DNA of 60,000 bases from Cristatella mucedo. Its lineage: Eukaryota; Bryozoa; Phylactolaemata; Cristatellidae. The stretch is taken from NCBI GenBank assembly GCA_009760855.2, contig WPIO01000034.1, positions 1,505,001 to 1,565,000 on the forward strand. The letters are read 5' to 3'. A program made the translations under genes and the position numbers. Below the pieces are notes generated by a model, which did no database searches, was not told the origin of the DNA, and saw only the letters and a list, made by a program, of their open reading frames with translations. Of the stretch, positions 10,051 through 22,653 are shown piece after piece; the first letter of the stretch is position 1, and every line of letters starts with the position of its first letter.

Positions 10051-12400
10051 CCCGCTCGATGGGTCTCGCTTGAGAGCCGGACTTGGTCATTGACAATGGC
10101 ACCGATGCGGTCATAGTTGACGCAATGGTGCCGGTTGACGACAGCAATGATACCCGGCGGCTGCCGCCCGGAAAAAAGGGTGATAAGTACGAGGGCAAAG
10201 CCTGATCTCTCCTGACCACTGGCTACCGGTCGGCAGTGGCGAGGTCCTTCGTGGGCTTCGTGTCTAGGAGGCTGATGACCGGGTAGATGCGCATCGCGTA
10301 AGTCACGACTAGGCTAGAAAAGAATTCGACTACCATACTCGATTGTCGTAATTTTTTGTACACCCGTATAATAAGCGAAAATAAACCCTGCCTAGATTAA
10401 ATCCGGTACAGTTTAGCCAAGGCCAAAGTATCCCTAAACTATATCTGCGGGTTTAAAATAGACTAGGCTAGACCATAACTCTCCAAGCCAGAGTTTGACG
10501 AATCATAGAGATGACGCAGCGAAGCAAACCTTTTAATTTTAGTTAAACCTTTTAATTATAATTCACATTTTAATGTCAATTATCCATGTGGAGACCAGCC
10601 GACAAAAAACTTTGGCCGCTATATGAAAAGAGCATACTTGGAAGTAGGAAATTTCCATATAATTTATTGAAGCAGTTTTTCGAAGCAGTCAGAGCACGTG
10701 AAGCTGTAGTGAAATTAAATAAATATACTTGCAATTCAGTCGACGTGTTTTCTGAAGTCACGGAGTCGGAAGTTTGCACCTTGCTAAAAGTTAAGTTAGC
10801 AGTTTACGAAAGTTTTCTCTTCGTCTTTAATCGTGGCTAACTTAACGACAAATCCACGATAACTAAATATATAATTATTTATAAATTTATATATAACAAT
10901 ATATATATATAACTATATCAATTTGTATATTAATGTATAACAACATAAATTTGAATATATATATATATATATGTTCAAATTTTGTTCTCAACCATGGAGG
11001 ACCAAGTGCAGGACTAACTTGTGAGATTGTAAAATGCATCTCTACCAAAATGACCGCTCAGTGCATTTACGCTCTACCTCAAGAGAAACGTATGCATGCC
11101 AAGTTTCAGTTCCGAAAAACAGCTAAGTCATATCGAGCTGAAAAAGGGATTATTCAGCGAGAAGAAGAAGGAGGTTTCCAAAAAAAGCCAACTCCCAACT
11201 AACTTGAAACCTGTCATTAAAACTTACTTTCCGTTGGTCATTTTGGTCGAGATAAGAAGTCGGCCAAAATCTTTGACCTCAAAAATTTGTTACTGGAAAG
11301 GAATAAAGAGCGACGTTCGCTTACATGTCAAAGTCTGTGAGACAATTTTTATCGAAAATCTTAAAATCAGCCAAGAGGCTCAACCACTCTGCAGTGTACT
11401 AGCGCCTGGATACGTATGGAGCGTATATTTAGAATTGAAGCGATTGGTTAAATCAAGCGGCAACAAATCCCTGATGGATTCAAGCCAAGGTCCGCTCGTT
11501 ATATGATAGTAACTCGGGGTCACCGAGCAGTTCCGAGCTGATAGGCATTCCAGGTTTCTTCGTTTGTCGGTCTTCTTTTGCTCTTACTTTTGCACGAGCA
11601 CGCGACAGGTTCGTGCCGGCTGATCGAGTCGGAATGCTCGAATCTGACGCCTACATCCTTTGCCTACCGGATAAATAGCCCACGATCACAGCGCATGCGG
11701 CATATCCGGTTGGGTAGCTGTGAGAAATCAACGCAAGTTACCCTCGTGGGCTGCCGCCAATTCGCCTCGTATTCCAGAGCAAATTAATGAGCTGGTGCAT
11801 AGATATAAATTGCTGTCGGCGACCGCAGAGCGTATCCGCTGCTCGACTAAAAGTAGGTCTGTGCTAGTGGTGAGAACGACGACGGGCTGTCGACAGACCT
11901 TGACTTTGGTAACGGGTGAATGGCTGTGTCCACGTGTTGCCTGCAGCTGCGGATACAAGCATAGAAGTAATTTCAGGAAATAGAGCTACCAAAATAGTTT
12001 GCAGAGCGGTCCTTTGAGAATTAAATTTCCTTCTGGAAATTTCTCAGACGCTAATAATGAAGCCGAGTAGCGACAATGAAATGCATGACTCCCGCACTAA
12101 TGAACGAATAAATGACAATATACCGCCACTACCCTCACAAAGGCCTCACTGGTGTATCGTAGCCTGATTTAGATTTACTAAATCGTCCTCCAGAGCGCTA
12201 ATCGCAATCTATAAACGCAGCACAGACCGCGTGTACGCAGTGCTACAAAGCACCTTAGCGTCTTGCTCGAGGCGGCCTCGCCGCCTTAAGCTCCGACCGC
12301 TTCAACTTCTGACCGCTTCGCTTTCGCCGAAGGCTGAGCGCCTCCTTGGTTCGCACTCACTGCAATACCGCAATACTGCAAAATCGCAATCTCACTATCA
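10051..12400. other. No gene called
   Basis: Open frames of 84, 89 and 136 codons lie at 10586, 10933 and 11096 on the plus strand. They have no recognised motif and such lengths are expected by chance here. Confidence 0.45.
10860..10976. repeat. AT-rich low-complexity tract
   Basis: Several short TA runs within an AT-rich stretch; no gene. Confidence 0.85.
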
Positions 12401-12553
12401 GGTCTCCGTTCAGTAGGCAAGGTGCTCGCTCTTTACGACTCACGTCGTGGGTTTGAGTCCTGCAGTGGACGTTTCTTTATCGCCTGCTGCAAACTGCGGC
12501 CACAGTAATAAAAGCTCTTCTGCCGCTATAAAAATGAGGCCGTTAAATCAGCG
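12401..12553 (+). mobile_element. Diverged tRNA-derived SINE
   Basis: CAGTAGGCAAGGTGCTCGCT, ACGTCGTGGGTTTGAGTCCT, CTTTATCGCCTGCTGCAAAC and CTCTTCTGCCGCTATAAAAA follow the order of the family, at lower similarity. Confidence 0.7.
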
Positions 12554-12599
12554 GTGCTTTAGCAGTTTCATATCACCAAAGACTTTGAGCGTCGCACGA

Positions 12600-12920
12600 C
12601 CGCGCTTGCCCTCCTCTCGTGCTCTATGACCTCCAGTGGCCCAAATTCAAATGGCAGCTCAAACTATTTGAACTGCAATACAGCTGCCATTTCCCCAAAA
12701 GGCTTCGCGAAACGGCGGTTTCGCCTCCAAGTTAACGGAGCAGCATTTCACGCTTACTTACCAGATTTTTTTTACTCGAACGCGCTGACGCGTTCTCTTG
12801 CGATGGCCTCAAGTGACCCGGCCCAAATGGCAGCTCTAAATAGTCTCACTGTGACGCAGCCGCCGTTTCCAGTACAAGCTTTGCACACTGCGGTTTTTTT
12901 TTCAAATTATAGAGAATAAC
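12600..12920 (+). repeat. Degenerate tandem duplication, ~175 bp unit
   Basis: TGACCTCCAGTGGCCCAAAT / ATGGCCTCAAGTGACCCGGC, each followed by AAATGGCAGCTC and later a CGGTTT stretch. A weaker third unit may begin near 12975. Confidence 0.5.
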
Positions 12921-13444
12921 ACTCCAAGTTTTCCCGCCAAATGTCACATGATTTCGCTAGCACATTCTCGTGCTAAGCCTCTGACGACCTAGGTTAGTGA
13001 GCACCCCAAGTATTCCAATGGCGCTGCAGCTGCCATGTCCACAATACACTTCGCGCACATACGTTTTCAATTCGTCATCACAGAAAACAGTGTTCCGGAT
13101 TTTGTAAACCGAACCGTATGCAATTGCGAAATTTCTGTTTTGATTCCAAATGATAGAAACCGTGTTCCCTGTCTACTCACAAAATGCATGGCAATTGCGA
13201 GTTCGCGTTCTAATTTTTAGCTCCAATGGTCAGTGCAAGCCAACATCTCAAAATAGTCTAAAATAGTATAGTGGTTATTTCCACAATGGGCCATGAGAAA
13301 CGCGGTTTCGATTCCACTTCACAGAAAATAGCGTTGCAGGTTTACGCGCTAAATTCATCGACGAAGCAATTGCCCGTTCTAATGATATGGCCTCTTATAG
13401 CCCGGGCGAGCAAGCCTCGTTAAATATTCGCATATTAAAGACCT

Positions 13445-13798
<354 letters not shown>

Positions 13799-13984
13799 CA
13801 ACTGCCATTTCATTTCAGCCGCCTAGCATGCAGGCCGGTCTTTAAATCGGCGTCACGTAGTTGATACTTCGCTTGAGAGCGTTAAAACGCCAGTAAGAGA
13901 ACCGTCTATCTTGACGCAGTTTTAGTTGGCCTGCCATAGGTAAGCATACTCGCTGCAGCTTTACTAATCCTAGTGTGAAGCCCG

Positions 13985-15215
13985 TAGACATTCGACAGCT
14001 CTTAAATGCCGCCTGTTTAACGTCAGCTCACTAGAAATCCAGGCGGCTTAACCTTCCGCGATCAGGGAGAAGTTCGAGAAAAGCTAGATGCATTTGGGCT
14101 GACCGAGGCGTGGATCAAGCCATGCTCTGGTGACTGTGTGTGAGAGAGAGACCACTCCATCTGGGTTCTCATTCCTTTTTTCAGTCCTTGCTGTCTGACA
14201 AGGTGCGGGATTGCTGCTGCTGCTGTTGTTCATGAATCGTTTGGCTTCTATAAGATCTGCGGCTTCTCGCTTCCGGCTCGCATGGTTTGAATCCGCTACT
14301 ATCAGGTCGCCATAAAGACCATGCCTCTCACAGTCGCTAGCTACCGATCTCCATCTGGCTGTCTAATCTTAATTATAGAGGAGTCTTCAAAGTTTCTCAC
14401 GAAAATGGCTGTGCATGGAAGGCCATTAGAGATTGCACGAGACTTTAACTTCACGTTGATCATCGCCGTAGCATCAGCTAGGTCCACTCGTGGCTTCACT
14501 GACTTGAAAACTTCGCTGTGGTCCCAGACGTTAATCACAGCACTCGTATCGGTGGCCATACACTGGATCTCGTTCTCACTAATAATGTCTGTATCACTGA
14601 CCTTGTTGCTTGTTCGCTGACCACATCTGATTACGGCTCAATCTCGCTTACTGTTCCTGTTCCGTTGTACGTGCTGGGTAACTTCAAATTTGTCCAGCGA
14701 CGAAACGTGAAAAGAAAAGCAGTGACCCTGGGAAATGCTTGAACCCTGTATGTGAAGCAGGTCTTTGAAGTCTGCACCCAGACTCGGCGGATCCATGCCT
14801 CGATATCGTCACTGACGCAGTGAACGTGGCGCTTAGGAGCGTAAGCCTGCTCCCATACATTCTGTCCGTGTACCGAGTCGCTGAGATTCCTTTTGATTTA
14901 TCAGGAAAATTTCAAAAGATGCGTCGTGTTAAGCGCAGGCTCGAACGCCACTTTAGAAAGTCTGGGTCGGATGAAGATTTAGTCAATTTCAAAAACTTCC
15001 TTCGAGTCTACACCCTTTAGCTTGGAAAGTTCAGGGGTTCTTTTTTTCACTCGAAAACTGAAGTCTTGCCGCCAGTCAGACCCAAAGCAGATTAATTAGA
15101 GGTAAACAATTTGCTGGCTCCTCTTTTTCTTTTAAGAGGTCTCATTCCCCTGACAGTAACGGCTCGGCGGATATTTTTTTCAGCCATCTTCAGTAAAATA
15201 TTGTGCACATACGTG
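13985..15215 (+). mobile_element. Decayed LINE-B body (endonuclease part)
   Basis: This is collinear with LINE-B from about 42440 to 43630. It shares the CGCGATCAGG...GAAGCTAGATGCATTT stretch, the YRSPSGC equivalent of the YRPPSG motif, GLVLTNNV/SDYGSISLTV-like pieces, and the KMRRVKRRLERHFRKSGS segment. Many frameshifts and stops are present. It breaks off shortly after the TTGTGCACATACGTGCC segment and lacks the reverse transcriptase and tail. Confidence 0.85.
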
Positions 15216-16090
15216 CCTGTGGGATTTAGATTTGATGGTCGCAGTTTGCTTTCGTGTTAAGCATCAGGGCTTAGGGCTATATCGTTTCCGATTTATGCAT
15301 CTTACAGCAGCCGGCTGCCATGTTAACCTTTCTTCTTAAGCCACGGTGCTCGTTGCAGCAAGTTCGTCATTCTGTGCTAAGCGACGCCGTAACGTATGCG
15401 ACTCGCCGCATCTTCTTTTGATCCACAGTAATGCATCCTCTCTTCAGATTAAGTATGCGATACTTCGCTGTCTTTGGTAATACAATGTTTTGTTTGAGAT
15501 ACATATTTTGCCGCTCACTAGCGCTGAGCTGACTCTCTCTCTCTCTCGAGCTTCATCGAGCATCCGGCTTCCGCCGCTATGTCCTTGCTCATTTTCGAAG
15601 CTGGAGTCAGAGGCGCTGTGACTCGACGTCCCAGATCGACGCCCCAGATCGGCGTTCGATGGACCATGAAAGCGCCGTCGGTTCACAGTGGTCCGCGGCG
15701 GAGGAGGCTACTCTCGTAATCCGGGAGGGTATGGCGACAGAAGCCGCGTCATGTGATTTGTAGCGAGCTACTGACATCTGGGACGGAGCATGCGACGAGC
15801 TGCCGCCTACCGCTAGTCTTTTCTTAAAACCATATCGTTTTTAGATCTCAGTCCTGCGGCATGTGGCGGCTGGTATGTCAGAATTCCTATTTTAATATAC
15901 ACACACACACATATATATATATATAGTTATATTTTTAATTTTTGAACACATTTTGGTATCTTAGCCGGAGGACCCCTGCCGTGCCACTGCCGAGGGGGCT
16001 ACCTATGCCTCTTGGTTCAGGAATAGGGACCAAACGGGTTCCAACCCGTAAATGGCGCCCGAGAAGCACAGCCGCTGCAATGGAAAAATA
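15216..16090. other. No gene called
   Basis: An 80-codon minus frame (15444-15686) with a Ser/Arg-rich composition is unsupported. The rest is featureless apart from the AC/AT tract. Confidence 0.45.
15895..15926. repeat. (AC)n(AT)n microsatellite
   Basis: ACACACACACAC followed by ATATATATATAT. Confidence 0.9.
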
Positions 16091-16250
16091 GACTAGCTGA
16101 TTCAAAAGCATCTTTTGTATGGCGACAGAAGAACCTTTACGACTATCACCACCGCTTGCAGCGGCGATAAAGGATCACCCACCGCAGGATTTAAACCCAT
16201 GACCTCGGGGCTGAGGTCGTGAAAAGCAACCCCATTACTCAGTGAACACT
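16091..16250 (-). mobile_element. tRNA-derived SINE, inverted
   Basis: The reverse complement gives the GACCTCAGCCCCGAGGTCAT arm, GGGTTTAAATCCTGCGGTGG (mutated B box), CGCTGCAAGCGGTGGTGATA and a CGCCATACAAAAGATGC tail. Confidence 0.8.
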
Positions 16251-16403
16251 CACGGATCAATGCCGTCTGTTTCTTGCACCCAACGCCAAGGTCCTCCAGG
16301 CTGCTTCATTATCCGGCTACCAGCTACCCAGGGAACAGACCACGAAGGGCCCTATAGATAATGTAATGTCCATTTAATTTATCTACTAAATATAAAATAT
16401 GAT

Positions 16404-16422
16404 TATATATATATATATATAC
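16404..16422. repeat. (AT)n microsatellite
   Basis: A short TA run between two unrelated segments. Confidence 0.85.
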
Positions 16423-16720
16423 ATACACGAATGAGCCTTTTGAGTTACTTCACTGTGTCATAGTACAAATAATATACTGTCCATAAATTTGCACGTCTAT
16501 TACCTCTCGGTACGCGATGTTCGTCGTCGTCGAGTGAGCCTGTGTACTCTCTTACTTGTAATTCTTAACTCAAGTCAGCCATTAAATCGAGCAGGGACTC
16601 CTGTCGTCTGCGGCTCAGGAATGCTGCTGTGAGATTGGCTAGCGTCTAGGCTTTCGCCTAGCAGTAGGAACGCTGCCTTCTGATTCGCTAGCCTAGGTTA
16701 TGGTCCATAGTCTAGCCGAG

Positions 16721-16725
<5 letters not shown>

Positions 16726-16765
<40 letters not shown>

Positions 16766-17190
16766 TCCACGTGATAAAGTGCCCTCAGAGAACTCAATCT
16801 CTTTCTAGGCGCTTTACATTTGCTGCAAAGGAAACACGATCCAATGGTGAGTGGTATCATGGTTGGTAAACAGTTGAATAACAAGGTTAGGAGTAATGTG
16901 CAAAGGGTCAGCAGTCAAGTGTGGTTAGTGGCAGCATGCGTATCAGCACGCATACGCACATAAAGGACGATTCATAGGGACCCACTAAATGCTGTGATAA
17001 ATAGGTGCGTTTTTAATTTCTTTTTTAATGTGTTTAAGTCAGGAGATGTCGTGACGCAAGTCGGTAGTGAGTTTCAGGCTCTGGGAGCTTACGAACTAAA
17101 TGCACGGTCTTCAAAGGATTTTAGGTTTGTACGAGGTATTGGTAAACTGTCGGATTCCGAAAATCAGATGAATCAGAATTCCGAAAATCA
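16726..17190 (-). mobile_element. L2-A 3' end with C-terminal coding remnant
   Basis: An (AAT)n tail at 16725-16763 is followed in minus sense by the stem-loop, 3' UTR and the last codons of the reverse transcriptase ORF (equivalents of FGDREFS..APRAWKSLPT..CPDLTTFKK in the 32 kb copy), with small lesions. Confidence 0.85.
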
Positions 17191-17236
17191 GATCGCCAGC
17201 CTGAAATACATATTGACTGTGGTTTTAGGTTCGCCA

Positions 17237-17298
17237 GGTAAAACCAAGGTATAACCAGGTATAACCAGGTATAGCCAGGTATAACCGATGTATAACCC
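17237..17298 (+). repeat. 10 bp minisatellite (AGGTATAACC)
   Basis: Five or six units of about AGGTATAACC. The preceding GTTTTAGGTTCGCCAGGTA also occurs at 20768-20790, where it is not expanded. Confidence 0.8.
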
Positions 17299-17423
17299 GG
17301 CTCCTCCCCTGCCGATCGCTGACGCCCCTGCGGCAGTCGCCCTAACGGCAGCAGGCGCCCAGCCCGAAGCTGGCCCGCCCGAGGGGATGACTCGTGCGAT
17401 TTGTGGGTGTGGGCGCTCCCGTC

Positions 17424-17424
<1 letters not shown>

Positions 17425-17510
<86 letters not shown>
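17425..17510 (+). repeat. (GA)n microsatellite
   Basis: About 86 bp, almost pure. Confidence 0.97.
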
Positions 17511-19432
17511 CCCTCCGTAACGCTATCTATTGACGAGCTTTGCTGTGAGATTCAGACATCCTCAAATTTTCTTTGCGTCTCGATTCCATCGGGATTCGAC
17601 GAGTTACTGCAATCCGCACTAATTGAGCAAAGATTCGACCGGTAATTGGTGAGCTAGCAGACGATTTCAAGTAAGTATAGTTCTACAAGGTCATTATAGA
17701 GTGCCCACCTTATTTCACGCTGTTGTGCACGCACGTTTTCATGCAAATTAGCTCCAACGACGCTGGCCACTGTCGAAATCCACTAGAATCCAAATCAAAT
17801 CCATAGAAAATTGGCTTCGCGAAGCTCGAACTTCAATTGCAGTACGAAACTACAATTTTTATTTAAAGTGTGCCACACAATTTCGCACCATTTCACGGCG
17901 TCCGCATACTCTTGCCTTAAAAATGTAATCTAGAAAGCAAAGTGGTAGATTACCAAGCATGGCCCCTCAGGCACTATAGCACGGGATCGCATGCTGGGCC
18001 GGTGAGTGTCCGAGGGGGGACGGTAAAAGCTGAACTGGTAGAGAATTCGCCCTAGTCGTCGGCGACCGATCAAGTTGCCTAGGCAGCTGATGTTCCTTTC
18101 CTCGGAGTGGTGCAGCATCCGATGTGTACCGCGCCCCTTTTCTAGCCAATGCCAGCCCAGCTAAAGTGCCGACTAGACTTGTTCAGGAGGCTAAGCAGCC
18201 CCGAAGTTGAAACTCAGAAGAACCATGGTCGTCGTTCTAGCTGAGGATTCGTCCTTTGTGTGCTTATGCGTGGCTGGCACTGTGCACGCTGCCACTAACA
18301 ATATTTGCATGCTGACCCTGTGCTAACATCAGCTCTAGCCGTGTTAGGCGGTCGACATCTACCATTAACAGTTCGACCGTGCTTCCTTTGCAGCATATTT
18401 AAAGTGCCCAGAGAGACATCAAGCAGCAACGTCGTATCAGAAAAAGCAACGGCAATAGCCTGAATATTCCGACCAAGATTGCGATCCAAATTAACTAGTA
18501 TTCTTATTAATCGACGGCAGCGATCCTATCCAATATAAAAATCCACCGCCAGGAGCTCAAAGGATTTCATTAAAATAAATTTTTTCAGGAGATGAAGGCC
18601 TGGGATCGCAGGGGCATAGCTACCCTAGTCCTCCATGGATCGAGGCGGCGATGTTACGACCACACGGCACTCACTTGCTCTGCTAGCGTCGAAACGGGTG
18701 CATTGTGCAAATACCTGATATTCGTGATATGCCAAAGATATCAATGCGACGTTCGATATTCTTGACTAGCAACAACGTCGTGTCAGAAAAGGCACAAGCA
18801 TTAGTCTGAATATTCAGGCCAATACGGCAGGTGACTTCCAAACTAACTCGTTCGCAGGCGCATTACAGCAGCACACGCTCAGCACTGACTCGCCGACCCA
18901 AACACCACTACTCAAAGAGAGCGACTACCGCCAGGCCCATGCCTTACATTGTGGCCAGGTCGTAAGTCATCAATGATCATTTCCCAGAAGTCTAGTTTTC
19001 AGGTATAGCAGGACTCGCCGTGTGCGGACAAATCGTAAAAGCACGTGGTGTGGCATCTAAAGTGCACAGCGGACACTGGATTCGCATTGCTTAGTGCTTA
19101 GCTTACTGAAATTGTAGCTGCGCTCTAAAATACAAATACGCCAAGTGGAAACGTACACTTCGAGCGGCAATTGGCTTTCACCAACATGCGCATTTGGTAA
19201 ATAATGTAATAGTCGACCAAAGAAGGGAACGCCTTTCACTGAAGAACTAATCCACACTATTGGTGCTAGCATCTTACAGCCGGCACTTTGATGTAGTTGA
19301 TGAGCCTTTGAATTTCTATTGTCAGTCTCAGCTAGGAAGGTCCAGACACGGTCTCTCCTTCTAAAGGAAACTATTATCAGCGTTCTTATGAATATAGTCG
19401 TCGCCATTCTCGGTAATCCTGGATAGCTGGTA
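17511..19432. other. No gene called, apart from the L2 fragment at 18245-18420
   Basis: Around 17700-17890 there are AATCCACTAGAATCC and CACACAATTTCGCACC motifs that weakly recall the units of the 46-49 kb element. A 116-codon minus frame at 19057-19407 is unsupported. Confidence 0.4.
18245..18420 (+). mobile_element. L2-A 3' UTR fragment
   Basis: GATTCGTCCTTTGTGTGCTT, GCCACTAACA...GCATGCTGACCCTGTGC and CCTTTGCAGCATATTTAAAG match the L2-A 3' UTR. The terminal hairpin is only half present. Confidence 0.7.
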
Positions 19433-19560
19433 TCAGGATGTGTAATGTAATGTACTGTATCTCCGTCTGCAACTCCACACAGCCACGCAAACTAAGTGGG
19501 GGTTGCGCAGGAGAGCTTTCTGTGGCATTCACTCAAAGCCTGAGCTGCCTTTGGTCGGCG
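19433..19560 (-). mobile_element. LINE-B 3' end fragment, inverted
   Basis: The reverse complement reads like the LINE-B 3' UTR, including the GGAGAT...ACATTACA tail, CTCCTGCGCAACC and the AACTCCACA complement. It is more diverged than the copy at 59.7 kb. Confidence 0.7.
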
Positions 19561-20058
19561 TTATTGCATCCTCTTAAAGATAATCTTGCTCTTTAGTTAC
19601 CGGTACCATGCTGTGACAACCACCTTTCTCGTCTCTCCGGCGATCTTCGCTTTTCGACTCCGTGATCTAATATTAATAGTGACAATGCAAAATTCATTCG
19701 CGCGCTAAGGGTAACTGAATGTAATTTCTAGGTACTCAACGCGTGCTGGACCTGAGAAGCAAGGCCGCTTTGTGAGCGGTCTCATTCAGAGCTTCAGCAC
19801 GCTCTAGAACGTAAAAGACAATTCACACGGCTATTCTCTTCAGCCAATTTCGCGAGGAGCGCGTAGTGGATGTGTAGCTTCTTTTGAAAAGTCAAGGCCA
19901 GGTATTGACACGTTTTAATGGTAAATCAGCCAGAATGTAGCAGCCCTAGAGGTTGTTAATCATTCCTGTAATATAGGCGTTAGGAACCGGGCAGGTTACA
20001 ATCTTCTGCACAACAAAATGCGAAGTGATCGGGTGTGATTGCTGATGCGTTTACGTTT

Positions 20059-20230
20059 GATGAGCCGTGATGGCACACTAGGTAGGGCGGTTGCTTTTCA
20101 CGGCCTCGGTCCCGAGGTCGTGGGTTCGAATCCTGCGGTGGGCGATTCTTTATCGCCGCTGCAAGCAGTGGTGACATCCGTAAAGGGTTTTCTGTCGCTA
20201 TACAAAAGAAGCTGCTAAACCAGCTAGTAT
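20059..20230 (+). mobile_element. tRNA-derived SINE, near full length
   Basis: The head has an A-box-like TGGCACACTAGGTAGGGCGG and a B box GGGTTCGAATCC preceded by a self-complementary CCTCGGTCCCGAGG arm. The body has GGCGATTCTTTATCGCC, GCAAGCAGTGGTGACA and CTGTCGCTATACAAAAGAAG, ending near CAGCTAG. Pol III-type transcription is expected from these boxes. Confidence 0.85.
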
Positions 20231-20689
20231 CCTGTGGCTATGATTTCAAGAGCTATTTATTACTGCCGTAATTTGCTACCGTTTGCAAGCCGGCGAGCAT
20301 TGGTGCCATGTATGCATGTCTGACTATCGCAGTTGGATGGCATTTAATGGGTTCTGTCAGAATAACTCCTATTGGATCTGCACACAATCTAACAGTCCTG
20401 TTCCAAAGTGATGTTTCACTAGGCGAACACATCAGCTCCACAGTAAACTCTAGCGGCAAAGCAGGCTTGCTGGCGCAACACCGTTAACCTGTCCCACCTC
20501 CGGCAGGCGTTTGGGCCTAGGACGAGTTAACTAAACGAAGAGTGACTTTAGAGGCGGAGGGTGGTTTAGGGCGGCTTAGTAGATAGGCCACTGTCGTGAA
20601 AGGGCAGTAGAATGACGCAGTGCAGGTTTGGAACGAGAACATTTCCACGTGGTAATGTCTCGCCAGCCTGCCCTACGCATGATAAAAAA

Positions 20690-20760
20690 ATAATTATAAT
20701 AATAATGCCCTTAGTAAAGTGCCCTCAGAGAACTCAATCTCTTTCTAGACGCATAACGCA
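20690..20760 (-). mobile_element. L2-A terminal stem-loop fragment
   Basis: AATAATAATG tail complement plus AAGTGCCCTCAGAGAACTCA and ATCTCTTTCTAGACGC. Only the last ~65 bp of the family are present. Confidence 0.7.
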
Positions 20761-20790
20761 TCGACTGCAGCTTTAGGTTCGCCAGGTATA

Positions 20791-21779
20791 ACCGGACCGT
20801 TTAAAGAGACGAAACTTCAGCAGAACGTGAAAGGCACGTTCCTTCCTGCTTTCGCTGCTGACGAGCGGCTTCAGCCTCGCGACGGATTTCGTCACGTCAT
20901 CCGCTGCCGCTTCTTCCTCAGCCTCTCCCGCACGACGTTGCTACTGTTGCTGCTGGCGGACGAAGCTTTCTGGTAGCTCCTGCGGCACACTGTCAGGAGA
21001 CCTCGGGCGTCTTTCCGGCAAGTTGCTGCATGCGCTACTGACAAGCGTCGCCTGCTGCTGCTGCTTCGCGGTTTCATACTGCTTCCGCTTCTCTGCGGCT
21101 CCCAGTGCTGCTCGAGAGAGAATGGCGCTTTTTTCAGCTACCGCAACGCACCATTCAGCAGCTTCTCCCGGTGTCTCTCCGGCTCTTTAATAACGGTGAG
21201 ATCGCCTTATCCTTTCGGCTTCCCTCTTTCAGAATCTTGATTGGTATTGATGCACACAAGTGTATAATAAAGGTAACTATGTAACTGTTAGGACGCCATC
21301 TTATCAAGCTAGAAGGGCTAACCAACCGTATTGACGAGCACTTCGACAAAGCGGGCCAAAAAGACTACACCGCGAATGGTTTGTACACACTAAGACCGGC
21401 GAACGTTAGTAAAAGTATTCTAACGACAAATAATGCAAATATAGCAAATGCTATGACAAACGAGCCCGTATGTCGCTATCTAAAAGCTTAAACAAGTCGA
21501 CAAATGTCGTAAGTAAATTATTCTGAACTTCGCTGTTCTTTCGGGAATCTTATTGCGTTGTGTGTGGGAAAATTGGCAGCCCCTGATAAACAGGTTTGTT
21601 AAATATCGTCTAGGCAAACGGTCCATAGCCTCTCTTACAAGTTAATAGCAGCGTTTAGTAGGAACTACGTATCATTTTAAACTTTTAAACTTGTTTAACT
21701 ACATCGAGCATCCTCGGTCTCTGTAATTGACCAGCTTAACACCCAGGGAAACGATTCATGCTCACCGCTTACGTTTTTG
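20791..21779. other. No gene called
   Basis: A GC-richer patch at 20820-21120 has a 61-codon minus frame without a motif. Confidence 0.4.
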
Positions 21780-21959
21780 TACTGTGTCTCAATGAGAATC
21801 CACTGGCATTGCCACTGCCGGTATTACTGTTATACGACAATGACACTAATGTAGCTTATGTCCCAGCAAAAGCTAAGTACATCACTAACTAGCCAGCATA
21901 TAATATTAGGCATGCCTTAGTTTCACTTTCCACCGCTGACATCTTGGTTAAAGACATTG

Positions 21960-22378
21960 CTACAGTTAGGTACATGGTGGACGACATCATAACCTTAAAT
22001 CCTTTGGAGACCGTGCATTTAGTTCGTACGCTCCCAAAGCCAGGAAATCTCTCCCGACCTGCGTCAGAACATCCCCTGACCTGACCACATTTAAAAGGAA
22101 CTTAAAAACACACCTATTTAGGACAGCATTTAGTGGGTCCCTGTGATTCGTCCTTGATGTGCTTATGCGTGCTGACACTGTGCATGCTGCCACTGACCAC
22201 ATTTACATGCTGACCCTGTGCAAGTCACCCCTAACCATGCTATTCCTTTTCTTTGTTTTTCAAGCATGATTGTACTTACCATTCAATTGCATTTCCCTTT
22301 GCAGCAAATGTGAAGTGCCTCGAAAGAGATTGAGTTCTTTGAGGGCGCTTTATCAAATACATTATTATTATTATTATA
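21960..22378 (+). mobile_element. L2-A 3' end with C-terminal coding remnant
   Basis: It covers the AAATCCTTTGGAGACCGTGC coding end, the 3' UTR, the hairpin and an ATTATTATTATT tail. It lies at the left edge of the modular array. Confidence 0.85.
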
Positions 22379-22576
22379 GTCAAGATAAGGCCTCTCGATG
22401 ACTGAGTGCCGGAAGATAAAGCTGATATGACCTTGCTAGAGGGGAAAAAAGATGACTGGCACCTAAAATCATGTGCCTGTGACGTAGTTGGTGTACGGCA
22501 CCTTCAAGGCTAGTCGAGGAAACTTTCGGAAGAACACGGGAGCATTAGATAGTTATACGAAACAGCAAAATGAATG

Positions 22577-22653
22577 AAATGTAAAGCGCCTAGAAATAGA
22601 TTAAGTTCTCTGAGGGCGCTTTATCAAGTACATTATTATTATTATTATTATTA
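22577..22653 (+). mobile_element. L2-A hairpin and tail only
   Basis: GTAAAGCGCCTAGAAATAGA, TTAAGTTCTCTGAGGGCGCT and a 24 bp ATT tail. The extremely short insertion retains only the presumed reverse-transcriptase recognition hairpin. Confidence 0.75.

Noticed and set aside
11096-11506. 136-codon plus-strand frame, Lys-rich
   Set aside because: There is no recognisable domain, splice context or promoter; the length is within chance expectation.
13256-13330. tRNA-like sequence (AGTATAGTGGTTATTTCC and GGTTTCGATTCC)
   Set aside because: Box A and box B resemble tRNA-Glu/Asp, but the anticodon and acceptor stems do not pair, so at best it is a decayed tRNA fragment.
18130-18230. Possible 5S rRNA similarity (GGAGGCTAAGCAGCCCCGAAG)
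   Set aside because: Only about 20 bases fit and the surrounding order is wrong. The copy at 46011-46086 fits better.
19057-19407. 116-codon minus-strand frame
   Set aside because: No motif or splice context; the length is within chance expectation.
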